The translations under genes were made by a program, and so were the position numbers. A model generated the notes under the pieces. The model saw only the letters and a list, made by a program, of their open reading frames with translations, ran no database searches and was not told where the DNA came from. This document shows, in pieces, positions 1 to 6,382 of a stretch of DNA of 7,522 nucleotides. The stretch comes from an uncultured Treponema sp. (lineage in GTDB: Bacteria; Spirochaetota; Spirochaetia; Treponematales; Treponemataceae), in NCBI GenBank assembly GCA_905373565.1, contig CAJPTT010000109.1, forward strand, positions 1-7,522. Reading direction: 5' to 3'. Within the stretch, counting starts at the first letter, position 1. Each line of letters starts with the position of its first letter.

Positions 1-104
1 CAGTGCAAATCAATAATGCAATTCAAGGCGTAAAAGAAATCACCAATAAGAATAAACGAAGTATCGAAAATTTAGCGCAGGAAGTATCTAAGTTTAAAAT
101 ATAG
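1..104 (+). CDS. Methyl-accepting chemotaxis protein, C-terminal end (partial)
   Basis: The frame beginning at base 3 is open from the window edge to TAG at 102-104 and encodes 33 residues, ending in NLAQEVSKFKI. The pattern of small hydrophobics in heptads followed by a leucine, a valine and a final 'KFK' is typical of the extreme C-terminus of the MCP signalling coiled coil, where receptors end in phrases such as 'L...V.kFkv'. The full protein would be a transmembrane or cytoplasmic receptor that controls CheA/CheW and so flagellar reversal. Only the tail is visible, so sensor domain and ligand cannot be judged. It is followed by a strong hairpin terminator, which fits the end of a separate transcription unit before gyrB. 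The call rests on a short stretch; another coiled-coil protein is possible. Confidence 0.7.
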   Translation, partial: VQINNAIQGVKEITNKNKRSIENLAQEVSKFKI

Positions 105-166
105 AAAAGAAACTTTAGGGAATCTGAAAAAACTCGGTTAGCTTTTAAAGGTATCTATGAATATTT

Positions 167-210
167 TCTCTTGAGTAATTATGCCGCATAATTACTCAAG
201 AGATGTTTTT
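167..210 (+). terminator. Rho-independent terminator after the chemoreceptor gene
   Basis: Bases 167-183 and 187-203 form a perfect 17-bp inverted repeat around the loop CCG, followed by TGTTTTT (204-210). The T-run is on the + strand side only, so it should stop transcripts coming from the chemoreceptor gene 63 bases upstream. The stem is AT-rich but long. It also faces the decayed minus-strand frame at 218-400, for which it lacks a T-run. Confidence 0.8.
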
Positions 211-217
211 GCGTGCT

Positions 218-400
218 CTATTTTCCAAGCCGTTTTTTTATTTCCGCAATTAAAGTGTTCAGTTCAACGCCGGTGCGTTCGCTTGCAATCTTAATCGTCG
301 CTTTCGGCAGCATAATTCGTGCGAGCAGGCAGGCTCAAGGCTTTTCCGATTTAAACAACCTTAATCGGTCAGGTTCCGCCGCCTTTACTTTTTCGGTCAA
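218..400 (-). pseudogene. Decayed small gene, possibly DUF1858-like C-terminal piece
   Basis: Read on the minus strand, codons from 334 down to the TAG at 218-220 encode 38 residues containing a coherent helical segment, IASERTGVELNTLIAEIKK. The same frame upstream of an in-frame TGA (335-337) encodes 21 more residues (400-338) with protein-like composition, LTEKVKAAEPDRLRLFKSEK, bounded by TAA at 401-403. A short ATG frame at 426 (MKIELSYYN) would join this by a one-base frameshift. The 'LPKATIKIASERTGVELNTLI' region, seen in two overlapping parts, resembles the second half of DUF1858-type small domains, in which a '.kvaT...aA...Gi....L...L' pattern is usual. This is a resemblance from memory, not a search result. 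No start codon with a Shine-Dalgarno is visible, and the stop interrupts the frame, so I read it as a remnant. Chance coding in an intergenic region is the alternative. Confidence 0.35.
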
Positions 401-412
401 TTATAGTATGAT
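384..412 (+). promoter_or_regulatory. Candidate sigma70 promoter for gyrB
   Basis: TTTACT (384-389) and TATGAT (407-412) are separated by 17 bases and match the -35 consensus at 4 of 6 and the -10 consensus at 5 of 6 positions. Transcription would begin near 419, leaving a leader of about 125 bases before the gyrB start. It lies inside the decayed minus-strand frame and downstream of the chemoreceptor terminator, so a promoter is needed in this interval. Other AT-rich -10-like strings in the leader (462-467, 472-477) lack a partner at the right distance. Confidence 0.4.
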
Positions 413-439
413 AGCTCGATTTTCATAAAGAACGGGAAC

Positions 440-489
440 TTCTATCATTATCATCATTTTATAGAATACCCCATAATTCATAGGATACC
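440..489 (+). repeat. Short inverted and direct repeats in the gyrB leader
   Basis: TTCTAT (440-445) and ATAGAA (461-466) form a 6-bp inverted repeat with a 15-base spacer. ATAGAATACC (461-470) recurs as ATAGGATACC (480-489), 9 of 10 bases identical, at a 19-base spacing (about two helical turns). They lie between the candidate promoter and the gyrB ribosome-binding site. A regulatory role is inference only; repeats this short can occur by chance in AT-rich DNA. Confidence 0.3.
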
Positions 490-543
490 GCTAAAAATCA
501 CTCTTTTATCGGTTCCCTTCATTTTATTCTCTAAGGATAGTGC

Positions 544-2460
544 ATGACAACGCCTTCATATTCAGCGGAAAATATTACGGTTTTAAAGGGGCTGGACGCC
601 GTCCGCAAACGCCCCGGAATGTATATCGGCTCTACCGGCCCCGACGGGCTGCATCATCTGGTCTACGAAGTCGTCGACAACTGTATCGACGAAGCGATGG
701 CGGGCTATTGCGATACCATTTTGGTCGTGTTGGAAAAAAACGATACCGTCAGAGTAGAAGATAACGGACGCGGTATTCCCGTCGATATTCACCCCGACGA
801 GGGCGTGAGCGCGCTGGAGTTGGTTTTGACACGGCTCCATGCAGGCGGTAAATTCGACAAGGGTTCGTATAAGGTTTCCGGCGGTTTGCACGGTGTCGGT
901 GTTTCTGTTGTAAACGCGCTTTCCACCAATATGGAAGCGATTGTTTGCAGGGACGGCTTTGAATATGTGCAGAAATTTGCCGCCGGTGAGCCGCTCGGCC
1001 CGGTTGCCAAACGGGGAGAAACGCAAAAGCGCGGCACTACCATCCGCTGGACTGCCGACCCGACTATTTTTACCGAAACGACCACCTATAACTTTGATGT
1101 ATTGGCGGTGCGGCTCCGCGAACTCGCCTTTTTGAATAATACCATCAGCATCGTATTACGCGACGAGCGGCTTTCCACCCCAAAAGAAGTTACTTTTGCC
1201 TTTGACGGTGGGCTTTCTCACTTTGTGCGTTACCTGAACGAGAACAAACAGGTGCTTCCCAAAGAACCGATCTATTTCGACGGTGAAAAAAACGATGTCA
1301 TTGTCGAGCTGGCAATGCAGTACAACGACGGCTATAAAGAAAACATCCTTTCCTTTGTCAACGATATTAACACGCGCGAGGGCGGTACCCACCTCGAAGG
1401 TTTTAAAACGGCGCTCACCCGCGTGATGAATGAATTTTTGAAAAAAAACGCCAAGCTTTCCAAAAAGATGGAAAAAGAAGAAAAGCTGATGGGAGAATAC
1501 GTACGCGCCGGTTTAACGGCGGTACTGTCGGTCAAAGTTCCCGAGCCTCAGTTTGAAGGACAGACGAAAACCAAGCTCGGCAACAGCGATGTACGCAGCA
1601 TTGTTGACACCTTTATCAACGAAAAACTCACCCTCTTTTTTGAGCAAAATCCGACCGAAATCGATAAAATCCTCGAAAAAGCAGTAGGAGAAGCAACCGC
1701 CCGTATCGCAGCGCGCAAGGCAAAGGAAGCGACCCGCCGAAAAAGCGGTCTTGACAGCTTCGGGCTGCCGGGAAAACTCGCTGACTGTTCTTCCAAAGAC
1801 CCTGAAAAATGCGAGGTCTACATTGTAGAAGGTGATTCTGCAGGCGGTTCCGCAAAGAAGGGGCGCGACAGTAAGACGCAGGCAATTTTGCCGCTGTGGG
1901 GAAAAATGCTGAACGTCGAAAAAACCCGGCTCGACAAGGTACTCAGCAATGAGAAACTCCAGCCGATTATTGCAACGCTCGGTACCGGCATCGGCGAGGA
2001 TTTTAACCTTGATAAAATCCGCTACCACAAGATTATCATTATGGCTGATGCCGACGTGGACGGTTCCCATATCCGCACGCTCTTACTCACCTTCTTTTTC
2101 CGCTATATGCCGGAACTGATCGAGCACGGCTATGTGTATCTCGCAATGCCGCCGCTCTATAAAATTTCCTATAATAAAAAAGAATGGTACGTGTATGACG
2201 ACAGTGAGCGGGACAGCATTTTGAATGAAATCGGACGCAACGTCAGCCCTGCGGTGCAGCGGTACAAGGGTTTGGGTGAGATGGACGGCACGCAGCTCTG
2301 GGAGACCACGATGGATCCCGCCCGCCGTAAGATGATGCGGGTAACCCTGCCCGATGCAGTAGAAGCTGACCGGATTTTCAGCACGCTGATGGGCGAAGAA
2401 GTAGAGCCGCGCCGCAAGTTTATCGAAGAAAATGCGGTGTACGCGAATTTGGATGTGTAA
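544..2460 (+). CDS. gyrB: DNA gyrase subunit B
   Basis: ATP-binding subunit of DNA gyrase, which with GyrA forms the A2B2 enzyme that introduces negative supercoils. The N-terminal GHKL ATPase domain shows KRPGMYIGS (residues 22-30), the catalytic-base Glu42 with Asn46 in EVVDNCIDEA, DNGRGIP (73-79, ATP-contacting Asp73) and the glycine-rich lid GGLHGVG (113-119). The transducer domain carries QTK at 340-342, whose lysine contacts the ATP gamma-phosphate in the family. The TOPRIM domain has EGDSAGGSAKKGRD from Glu429 and DADVDG at 502-507, giving the metal-binding Glu429/Asp502/Asp504. RYKGLGEM (573-580) and the C-terminal NLDV are typical of gyrase. At 638 aa it belongs to the shorter GyrB class without the large C-terminal insert of the E. 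coli protein. The start is supported by AAGGA at 533-537, six bases upstream. Promoter candidate at 384-412; the next genes are co-oriented, with gyrA last. Confidence 0.99.
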   Translation: MTTPSYSAENITVLKGLDAVRKRPGMYIGSTGPDGLHHLVYEVVDNCIDEAMAGYCDTILVVLEKNDTVRVEDNGRGIPVDIHPDEGVSALELVLTRLHAGGKFDKGSYKVSGGLHGVGVSVVNALSTNMEAIVCRDGFEYVQKFAAGEPLGPVAKRGETQKRGTTIRWTADPTIFTETTTYNFDVLAVRLRELAFLNNTISIVLRDERLSTPKEVTFAFDGGLSHFVRYLNENKQVLPKEPIYFDGEKNDVIVELAMQYNDGYKENILSFVNDINTREGGTHLEGFKTALTRVMNEFLKKNAKLSKKMEKEEKLMGEYVRAGLTAVLSVKVPEPQFEGQTKTKLGNSDVRSIVDTFINEKLTLFFEQNPTEIDKILEKAVGEATARIAARKAKEATRRKSGLDSFGLPGKLADCSSKDPEKCEVYIVEGDSAGGSAKKGRDSKTQAILPLWGKMLNVEKTRLDKVLSNEKLQPIIATLGTGIGEDFNLDKIRYHKIIIMADADVDGSHIRTLLLTFFFRYMPELIEHGYVYLAMPPLYKISYNKKEWYVYDDSERDSILNEIGRNVSPAVQRYKGLGEMDGTQLWETTMDPARRKMMRVTLPDAVEADRIFSTLMGEEVEPRRKFIEENAVYANLDV

Positions 2461-2477
2461 GATACAGGGGTTTGTCA

Positions 2478-2484
2478 GGGAGGT
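2478..2484 (+). promoter_or_regulatory. Ribosome-binding site that sets the start of the 58-aa gene
   Basis: GGGAGGT, a near-perfect Shine-Dalgarno, lies seven bases before the ATG at 2492. It decides against the longer in-frame start at 2432, which would overlap the gyrB end by 29 bases and has no such site. It sits just after the gyrB stop. Confidence 0.85.
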
Positions 2485-2491
2485 GTTTTGT

Positions 2492-2668
2492 ATGGATGAA
2501 AAAAGAAATGAAGATGTAAATACCGATACCGGCGCAGCTTCTAAAATCATTGCTGCAGGGCTAGGAATACTATCCGCTTCTGTTTTAGCTTATTGTGGAT
2601 ATAAAATTATCAATAATCAACTTACTAAAACCGAGTATGAGCCGGATCCGAATAAAGCGATAGAATAA
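2492..2668 (+). CDS. Small single-pass membrane protein, unknown function
   Basis: Encodes 58 residues: a charged N-terminus (MDEKRNEDVNTDTG), one hydrophobic segment at about 18-40 (starting KIIAAGLGILSAS and ending near YKII), and a polar, acidic tail. With both ends short and hydrophilic it is best read as a single-pass inner-membrane peptide; no lipobox or signal-peptidase site is evident. I do not recognise a family. It begins 31 bases after gyrB stops, with a strong Shine-Dalgarno. It ends with TAA only three bases before the start of the ART-like ORF, in the same frame, so the two are probably translationally coupled. Base composition is clearly more AT-rich than gyrB and gyrA, which suggests acquisition as a unit with the next ORF. 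A role as antitoxin, anchor or partner of that ORF is inference. Confidence 0.7.
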   Translation: MDEKRNEDVNTDTGAASKIIAAGLGILSASVLAYCGYKIINNQLTKTEYEPDPNKAIE

Positions 2669-2671
2669 CGT

Positions 2672-2914
2672 ATGTATAAAAAACGAGATAATTTACTATT
2701 CGGTTTTCACGGTTGTGATGAAACAGTCTGTGATGCGTTAGTATCCGGAGAGCAAAAAAATTTAAATTTTAGTAAGAACGATTATGATTGGCTCGGAAAA
2801 GGTATGTATTTCTGGGAAAACGATCCTGAACGCGCTTTCGAATGGGCTGAAAGTCTTATGCGTCGGAGGCAAAATGAAAATCAAAAAATAACAAAACTTT
2901 TTATGGGAGCATAA
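2672..2914 (+). CDS. PARP-like ADP-ribosyltransferase fragment (truncated)
   Basis: Encodes 80 residues. FHGCDETVCDALVSG (from residue 12) has the 'HG' strand-helix motif of the H-Y-E ADP-ribosyltransferase fold with His13. YDWLGKGMYFWENDPERAFEW (shown here in part, residues 38-58) matches the second motif, with Tyr46 in 'GKGMYF', close to the 'GKGIYFA' of PARP catalytic domains. Known members of this bacterial family carry 'DWLGKGIYFWE..PERA.EWA' and then continue through further strands, including one supplying a catalytic Glu. Here the ORF stops at residue 80, after KITKLFMGA, so the third motif is absent and the protein is likely inactive alone or a remnant. The start has no clear Shine-Dalgarno and follows the previous stop by three bases. 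The AT-rich composition is unlike that of the gyrase genes. Whether it is expressed as a stable protein is uncertain; family assignment is from visible motifs. Confidence 0.65.
   Translation: MYKKRDNLLFGFHGCDETVCDALVSGEQKNLNFSKNDYDWLGKGMYFWENDPERAFEWAESLMRRRQNENQKITKLFMGA
2905..2909 (+). promoter_or_regulatory. gyrA ribosome-binding site inside the upstream ORF
   Basis: GGGAG at 2905-2909 lies eight bases before the GTG start at 2918 and is itself part of the last codons of the ART-like ORF (…Met-Gly-Ala-stop). Ribosomes finishing that ORF therefore terminate across the gyrA initiation region, a layout suited to coupling. It supports GTG as the gyrA start; the next ATG is at residue 30, inside the conserved fold. 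Confidence 0.75.
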
Positions 2915-2917
2915 AAC

Positions 2918-5434
2918 GTGGAAGAGATAAAAACGCCGGAAGGCGGGGTGTTAATCCCCATTCCAATTGAAACTGAAGTAAAACGTGCATATATAGACTA
3001 TTCGATGTCGGTTATTGTGAGCCGTGCCCTGCCTGATGTGCGGGATGGCTTGAAGCCGGTTCACCGCAGAATTCTCTATTCAATGGAAGAGAAGAGTTTG
3101 CGCTCTTCAGGGCCGACGCGTAAATGCGCTAAAATTGTCGGTGATGTGCTGGGAAGTTACCATCCGCACGGAGATGCCTCCGTATATGACGCGCTTGTCC
3201 GCTTGGGACAGGATTTTTCTCTCCGGTATCCGGTAATCCATCCGCAAGGAAACTTTGGTACTATCGGCGGCGACCCGCCTGCAGCCTACCGTTATACGGA
3301 AGCAAAGATGGCGCGGCTGGCGGAGTCGATGGTAGAGGACATTAAAAAAGATACCGTCGATTTTATTCCGAACTTTGACGATTCCACTCAAGAGCCGACC
3401 GTACTGCCCGGCAAATTTCCGTTCCTATTGGCAAACGGTTCAAGTGGTATCGCCGTCGGTATGGCAACCAATATGCCACCGCACAACTTACGCGAAATTG
3501 CCCAAGCAGTGTCCGCCTATATCGACAATCCCGGCATTACCATTGATGAGCTTGCCAAGTACATTAAAGGCCCCGATTTCCCGACCGGCGGCATTATCTT
3601 TGGAAAAAAGGGAATCCGGCAAGCCTTTAAAACCGGCCGCGGCAAGATTTTGGTTCGGGGCAGGTTCAATATCGAAGTTGATAAAAAAGGCAAGGAAACG
3701 ATTATCTTTACCGAAGTGCCTTATCAGGTAAACACCACGGCGCTCGTTGCTAAGATCGGCGACCTTGCCCGTGAAAAAGTGATAGAAGGGATTGCGGCAG
3801 TCAACGATGAAACCTCAGACCGCGCCGGCTTACGGCTGGTTATCGAGTTGAAGCGGGGAGCAATCGCAAAGGTGGTGCTGAACCAGCTCTTTTCCAAGAC
3901 GGCGCTCCAGTCATCCTTCGGCGTTATCAACCTTGCACTGGTAGATGGGCGGCCGCAAACGCTGACGCTCAAACAGCTGGTCGGCTACTTTGTTGCGCAC
4001 CGGCAGGAGGTTGTTACCCGTCGCGTCCGCTTCGACCTGAAAAAAGCTGAAGAACGCGCCCATATTTTACGCGCCCTTATCGTCGCCATCGACAACATCG
4101 ATGAGGTGATTAAGATTATCCGCGGCTCCCGCGATACGGCAAGCGCCAAGAATGCGCTGATGGAGCGGTTCTCGTTTGATGACATACAGGCGCAGGCCAT
4201 CGTTGATATGCAGCTCAAGCGCCTCACCAGCCTCGAAATTGAAGACCTCCGTAAAGAATTGAAGGAACTTGAGGTACTGATTGAACATTTGAAAGACCTC
4301 TTGGCGCATCCTGAAAAGATTCTTGCGCTCATTAAGCAGGAAACCGATGAGCTTGCAGAGAAATTCGGCGACGACCGCCGTACCGATATTGTCAGCGATG
4401 AGGTGGAAGAGATTAACATCGAAGACCTCATCAAAAAAGAGCAGATGGTAGTGCTGGTTTCCAACCTTGGCTACATCAAGCGGGTTCCCGTAACTGCTTA
4501 CAAGCGGCAGAACCGCGGCGGCAAGGGTTCAAACTCGGCTGCCTTGGTTGAAGATGACTTTATCGACCAGATTTTTACCGCGTCTACACACGACTACATT
4601 ATGTTTATCACCAATGAGGGGAAGGCGTACTGGGTTAAGGTACACGAAATCCCCGAAGCGAGCCGTACAAGCCGCGGTTCTCATATTAAGTCGCTGCTCG
4701 CCGTATCTTCCGACGAAGAAATTACCACGATTGTGTCCTTAAAAGAGTTTAGTAGCGATACATACCTACTGATGGCGACGGCGGGCGGTATTGTGAAGAA
4801 AGTGCAGACCGATAGCTTCCGGAATGCCAAAACCCGCGGCATTATCGCCATTAAGCTCGATGAAGGGGACAAGCTGGTAAGCGCAATCCTTACCACCGGT
4901 AAAGATGAGCTAATGCTGGTAACCCGGCACGGACAGGCGCTCCGCGTTTCCGAAACCGAAATACGGGATCAAGGCCGCGCTTCGCATGGGGTTATCGGAA
5001 TTCGGCTGTCCGGCGGGGATGAGCTGACCGGCGCGCTTCGGATTAACGGCGGCAAGCTCCTCGTGATGAGCGAGAACGGCTACGGCAAGCGGGTTGACTT
5101 TTCCGAGTTTTCTCCGCATGGGCGCGGTACCGGCGGGCAAAAGGTGTACACCGTTACCGAAAAAACCGGCGAGGTGGTCGGATTGCTTGCCGTCGCTGAC
5201 GATGACGAAATTGTCTGTATCACCGGACAGGGAAAAACCATCCGCGTGCAGGTTTCTTCTATTAATGTGATGGGACGCGCCGCGCAGGGTGTTAAAATCC
5301 TCGATATCGAAAGCCCCGACCAGCTCATCGGTTTGGATGTAGTTGCACGCGAGGACGAAGAAGATATCGCGCCGCCCGCTTCGGAAACAACCTTCAACGG
5401 CGAACTTGACCTAGACGGCGGGGATGCGGAGTAA
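2918..5434 (+). CDS. gyrA: DNA gyrase subunit A
   Basis: DNA-breaking and DNA-wrapping subunit of gyrase, 838 aa, starting at GTG. The winged-helix/tower region carries YSMSVIVSRALPDVRDGLKP (28-47), KPVHRRILY, and HPHGDASVYDAL (from His82). The nucleophilic tyrosine is Tyr126 in RYTEAKM, next to Arg125. A C-gate coiled coil runs from about 439 to 490. The C-terminal domain shows six GyrA blade repeats at roughly 510, 560, 616, 664, 713 and 764, each with a 'G...kV...' core. The GyrA box is QNRGGKG (531-537), a one-residue variant of QRRGGKG, and it distinguishes this from ParC. An acidic tail follows about residue 812. Ala87 occupies the E. coli Ser83 position and Asp91 the Asp87 position. 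Gly117 replaces the usual Asp of the GNFGS.DGD motif. The gene is last in the + strand cluster, and I see no convincing terminator after it. Confidence 0.99.
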   Translation: MEEIKTPEGGVLIPIPIETEVKRAYIDYSMSVIVSRALPDVRDGLKPVHRRILYSMEEKSLRSSGPTRKCAKIVGDVLGSYHPHGDASVYDALVRLGQDFSLRYPVIHPQGNFGTIGGDPPAAYRYTEAKMARLAESMVEDIKKDTVDFIPNFDDSTQEPTVLPGKFPFLLANGSSGIAVGMATNMPPHNLREIAQAVSAYIDNPGITIDELAKYIKGPDFPTGGIIFGKKGIRQAFKTGRGKILVRGRFNIEVDKKGKETIIFTEVPYQVNTTALVAKIGDLAREKVIEGIAAVNDETSDRAGLRLVIELKRGAIAKVVLNQLFSKTALQSSFGVINLALVDGRPQTLTLKQLVGYFVAHRQEVVTRRVRFDLKKAEERAHILRALIVAIDNIDEVIKIIRGSRDTASAKNALMERFSFDDIQAQAIVDMQLKRLTSLEIEDLRKELKELEVLIEHLKDLLAHPEKILALIKQETDELAEKFGDDRRTDIVSDEVEEINIEDLIKKEQMVVLVSNLGYIKRVPVTAYKRQNRGGKGSNSAALVEDDFIDQIFTASTHDYIMFITNEGKAYWVKVHEIPEASRTSRGSHIKSLLAVSSDEEITTIVSLKEFSSDTYLLMATAGGIVKKVQTDSFRNAKTRGIIAIKLDEGDKLVSAILTTGKDELMLVTRHGQALRVSETEIRDQGRASHGVIGIRLSGGDELTGALRINGGKLLVMSENGYGKRVDFSEFSPHGRGTGGQKVYTVTEKTGEVVGLLAVADDDEIVCITGQGKTIRVQVSSINVMGRAAQGVKILDIESPDQLIGLDVVAREDEEDIAPPASETTFNGELDLDGGDAE

Positions 5435-5512
5435 GAAAACTGCGGAAAACTCGATACTGTTTGGAACCACTGCCATCTTGTCAGTACGCGATGGATTGCG
5501 CCCCATTCCCCA
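5435..5512. other. Convergent intergenic region, gyrA / Rpn nuclease
   Basis: Seventy-eight bases separate the gyrA stop from the stop of the minus-strand nuclease gene. The best inverted repeat is CCATC (5473-5477) with GATGG (5490-5494), a 5-bp stem with a 12-base loop and no T-run on either side. No clear intrinsic terminator is present for either gene. Confidence 0.6.
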
Positions 5513-6382
5513 TTATTTTAGCGCTTCTACTTCTGCTTGGCTAAGGCCGGTCATTTTTTCGATAAACGGTATTTCACAATTGGCTTGCTTCATCAACCGC
5601 GCTGTTTCAAGCTTTGCTTGGCGGGAGCCGCGTGCCTCGCCTTCAGCGAGTCCCATGTCAAAACTTTCTTCGCGCTGTACTGCGATATCCGTGTCATAAT
5701 CGTATTCTGCTAATAGCATATTCATTACCTCTCTTGATTTACGTTGTAAATACTCCCTTAAAATATCGTTTTTGATGCATTCTTTAATTGCATTTTCAAA
5801 TCCATGTTCTTTGTCGACAGCATTATGACGGCGCACTGCTTCCACAAATAAACTGTATTCCTTCAGCGGCTTACAGCTCTTTACTACTGGATTGTCTTTA
5901 TCATAATTGATATTGATCAGTCGCACAATGAGTTCAAGATTAGAACTTTGTGCTTGGGTTATAAAGGCATCAGAAAGTTTGAGTATTTGATACGGTGCAA
6001 TATCTTTTCTTCCGTTATAAAAGACGAAAAATTCTGGGGTAGGAATTTTTTTCTGCATTCGTGAGTAACGGTCTCGAGGATTTTGAATACCTTCATATAG
6101 CCGAGTAACATATTCTAAAAAGCGGATCGGCATATTGGGATTTACTGTCGACTGATGCTCTGCAAGTACAATAATCTTGTCATCTACAAGATATGATACG
6201 TCATTAGCAAAACTCATATAGAGTACGTGTTTGAGTCGGATATTTTTTAGAATATCGGTGGATTGATAGTTGGTATGGTACAAAGTATTGTACAGTGCTA
6301 AAAAGTTAGTTTTTGCCGTTTTATCCGTACTGAATAGGTCAACAAAAACGGAATCTTTGTATCGGCGATTGTGCTTTTTCAT
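5513..6382 (-). CDS. Rpn-family recombination-promoting nuclease / putative transposase (PD-(D/E)XK)
   Basis: Encodes 289 residues, a usual length for this family. The N-terminus, KDSVFVDLFSTDKTAKTNFL (9-28), is the typical opening 'D..F..lF.....  .fl..L.N.l'. The nuclease core is Asp61 in FANDVSYLV followed by Glu75-His-Gln77 in VLAEHQS, the D…ExQ form of the PD-(D/E)XK signature common in Rpn/PDDEXK_2 proteins. Next come RFLEYVTRLYE (87-97) and EFFVFYNG. The C-terminus has the family's glycine-spaced helix, GLAEGEARG, and the end TGLSQAEVEALK, resembling 'TGLs.eei..L'. E. coli RpnA-type members are metal-dependent DNA endonucleases that raise RecA-independent recombination; here function is inferred by family. 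The start is supported by GGAGG on the minus strand at 6392-6396, eight to nine bases from the ATG. The frame is intact and the visible catalytic residues are present. It is convergent with gyrA and lies downstream of the InlB-repeat gene on the same strand. Confidence 0.9.
   Translation of the reverse strand: MKKHNRRYKDSVFVDLFSTDKTAKTNFLALYNTLYHTNYQSTDILKNIRLKHVLYMSFANDVSYLVDDKIIVLAEHQSTVNPNMPIRFLEYVTRLYEGIQNPRDRYSRMQKKIPTPEFFVFYNGRKDIAPYQILKLSDAFITQAQSSNLELIVRLININYDKDNPVVKSCKPLKEYSLFVEAVRRHNAVDKEHGFENAIKECIKNDILREYLQRKSREVMNMLLAEYDYDTDIAVQREESFDMGLAEGEARGSRQAKLETARLMKQANCEIPFIEKMTGLSQAEVEALK

Noticed and set aside
213..428. 71-aa + strand frame before gyrB
   Set aside because: Starts at GTG within the terminator tail with no ribosome-binding site; the more protein-like reading in this stretch is on the minus strand.
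105..543. Replication origin near gyrB
   Set aside because: No cluster of DnaA boxes seen, and neither dnaA nor dnaN is in the window.
1513..2070. 185-aa minus-strand open frame inside gyrB
   Set aside because: Fully antisense to conserved GyrB codons (TOPRIM region); no Shine-Dalgarno or recognisable motif, so a codon-usage shadow.
3985..4464. 159-aa minus-strand open frame inside gyrA
   Set aside because: Ser/Arg-rich composition typical of an antisense shadow of a coiled-coil coding region; gyrA is certain here.
5424..5699. 91-aa + strand frame at the end of gyrA
   Set aside because: Overlaps the GyrA stop and runs antisense through the conserved C-terminus of the Rpn nuclease.
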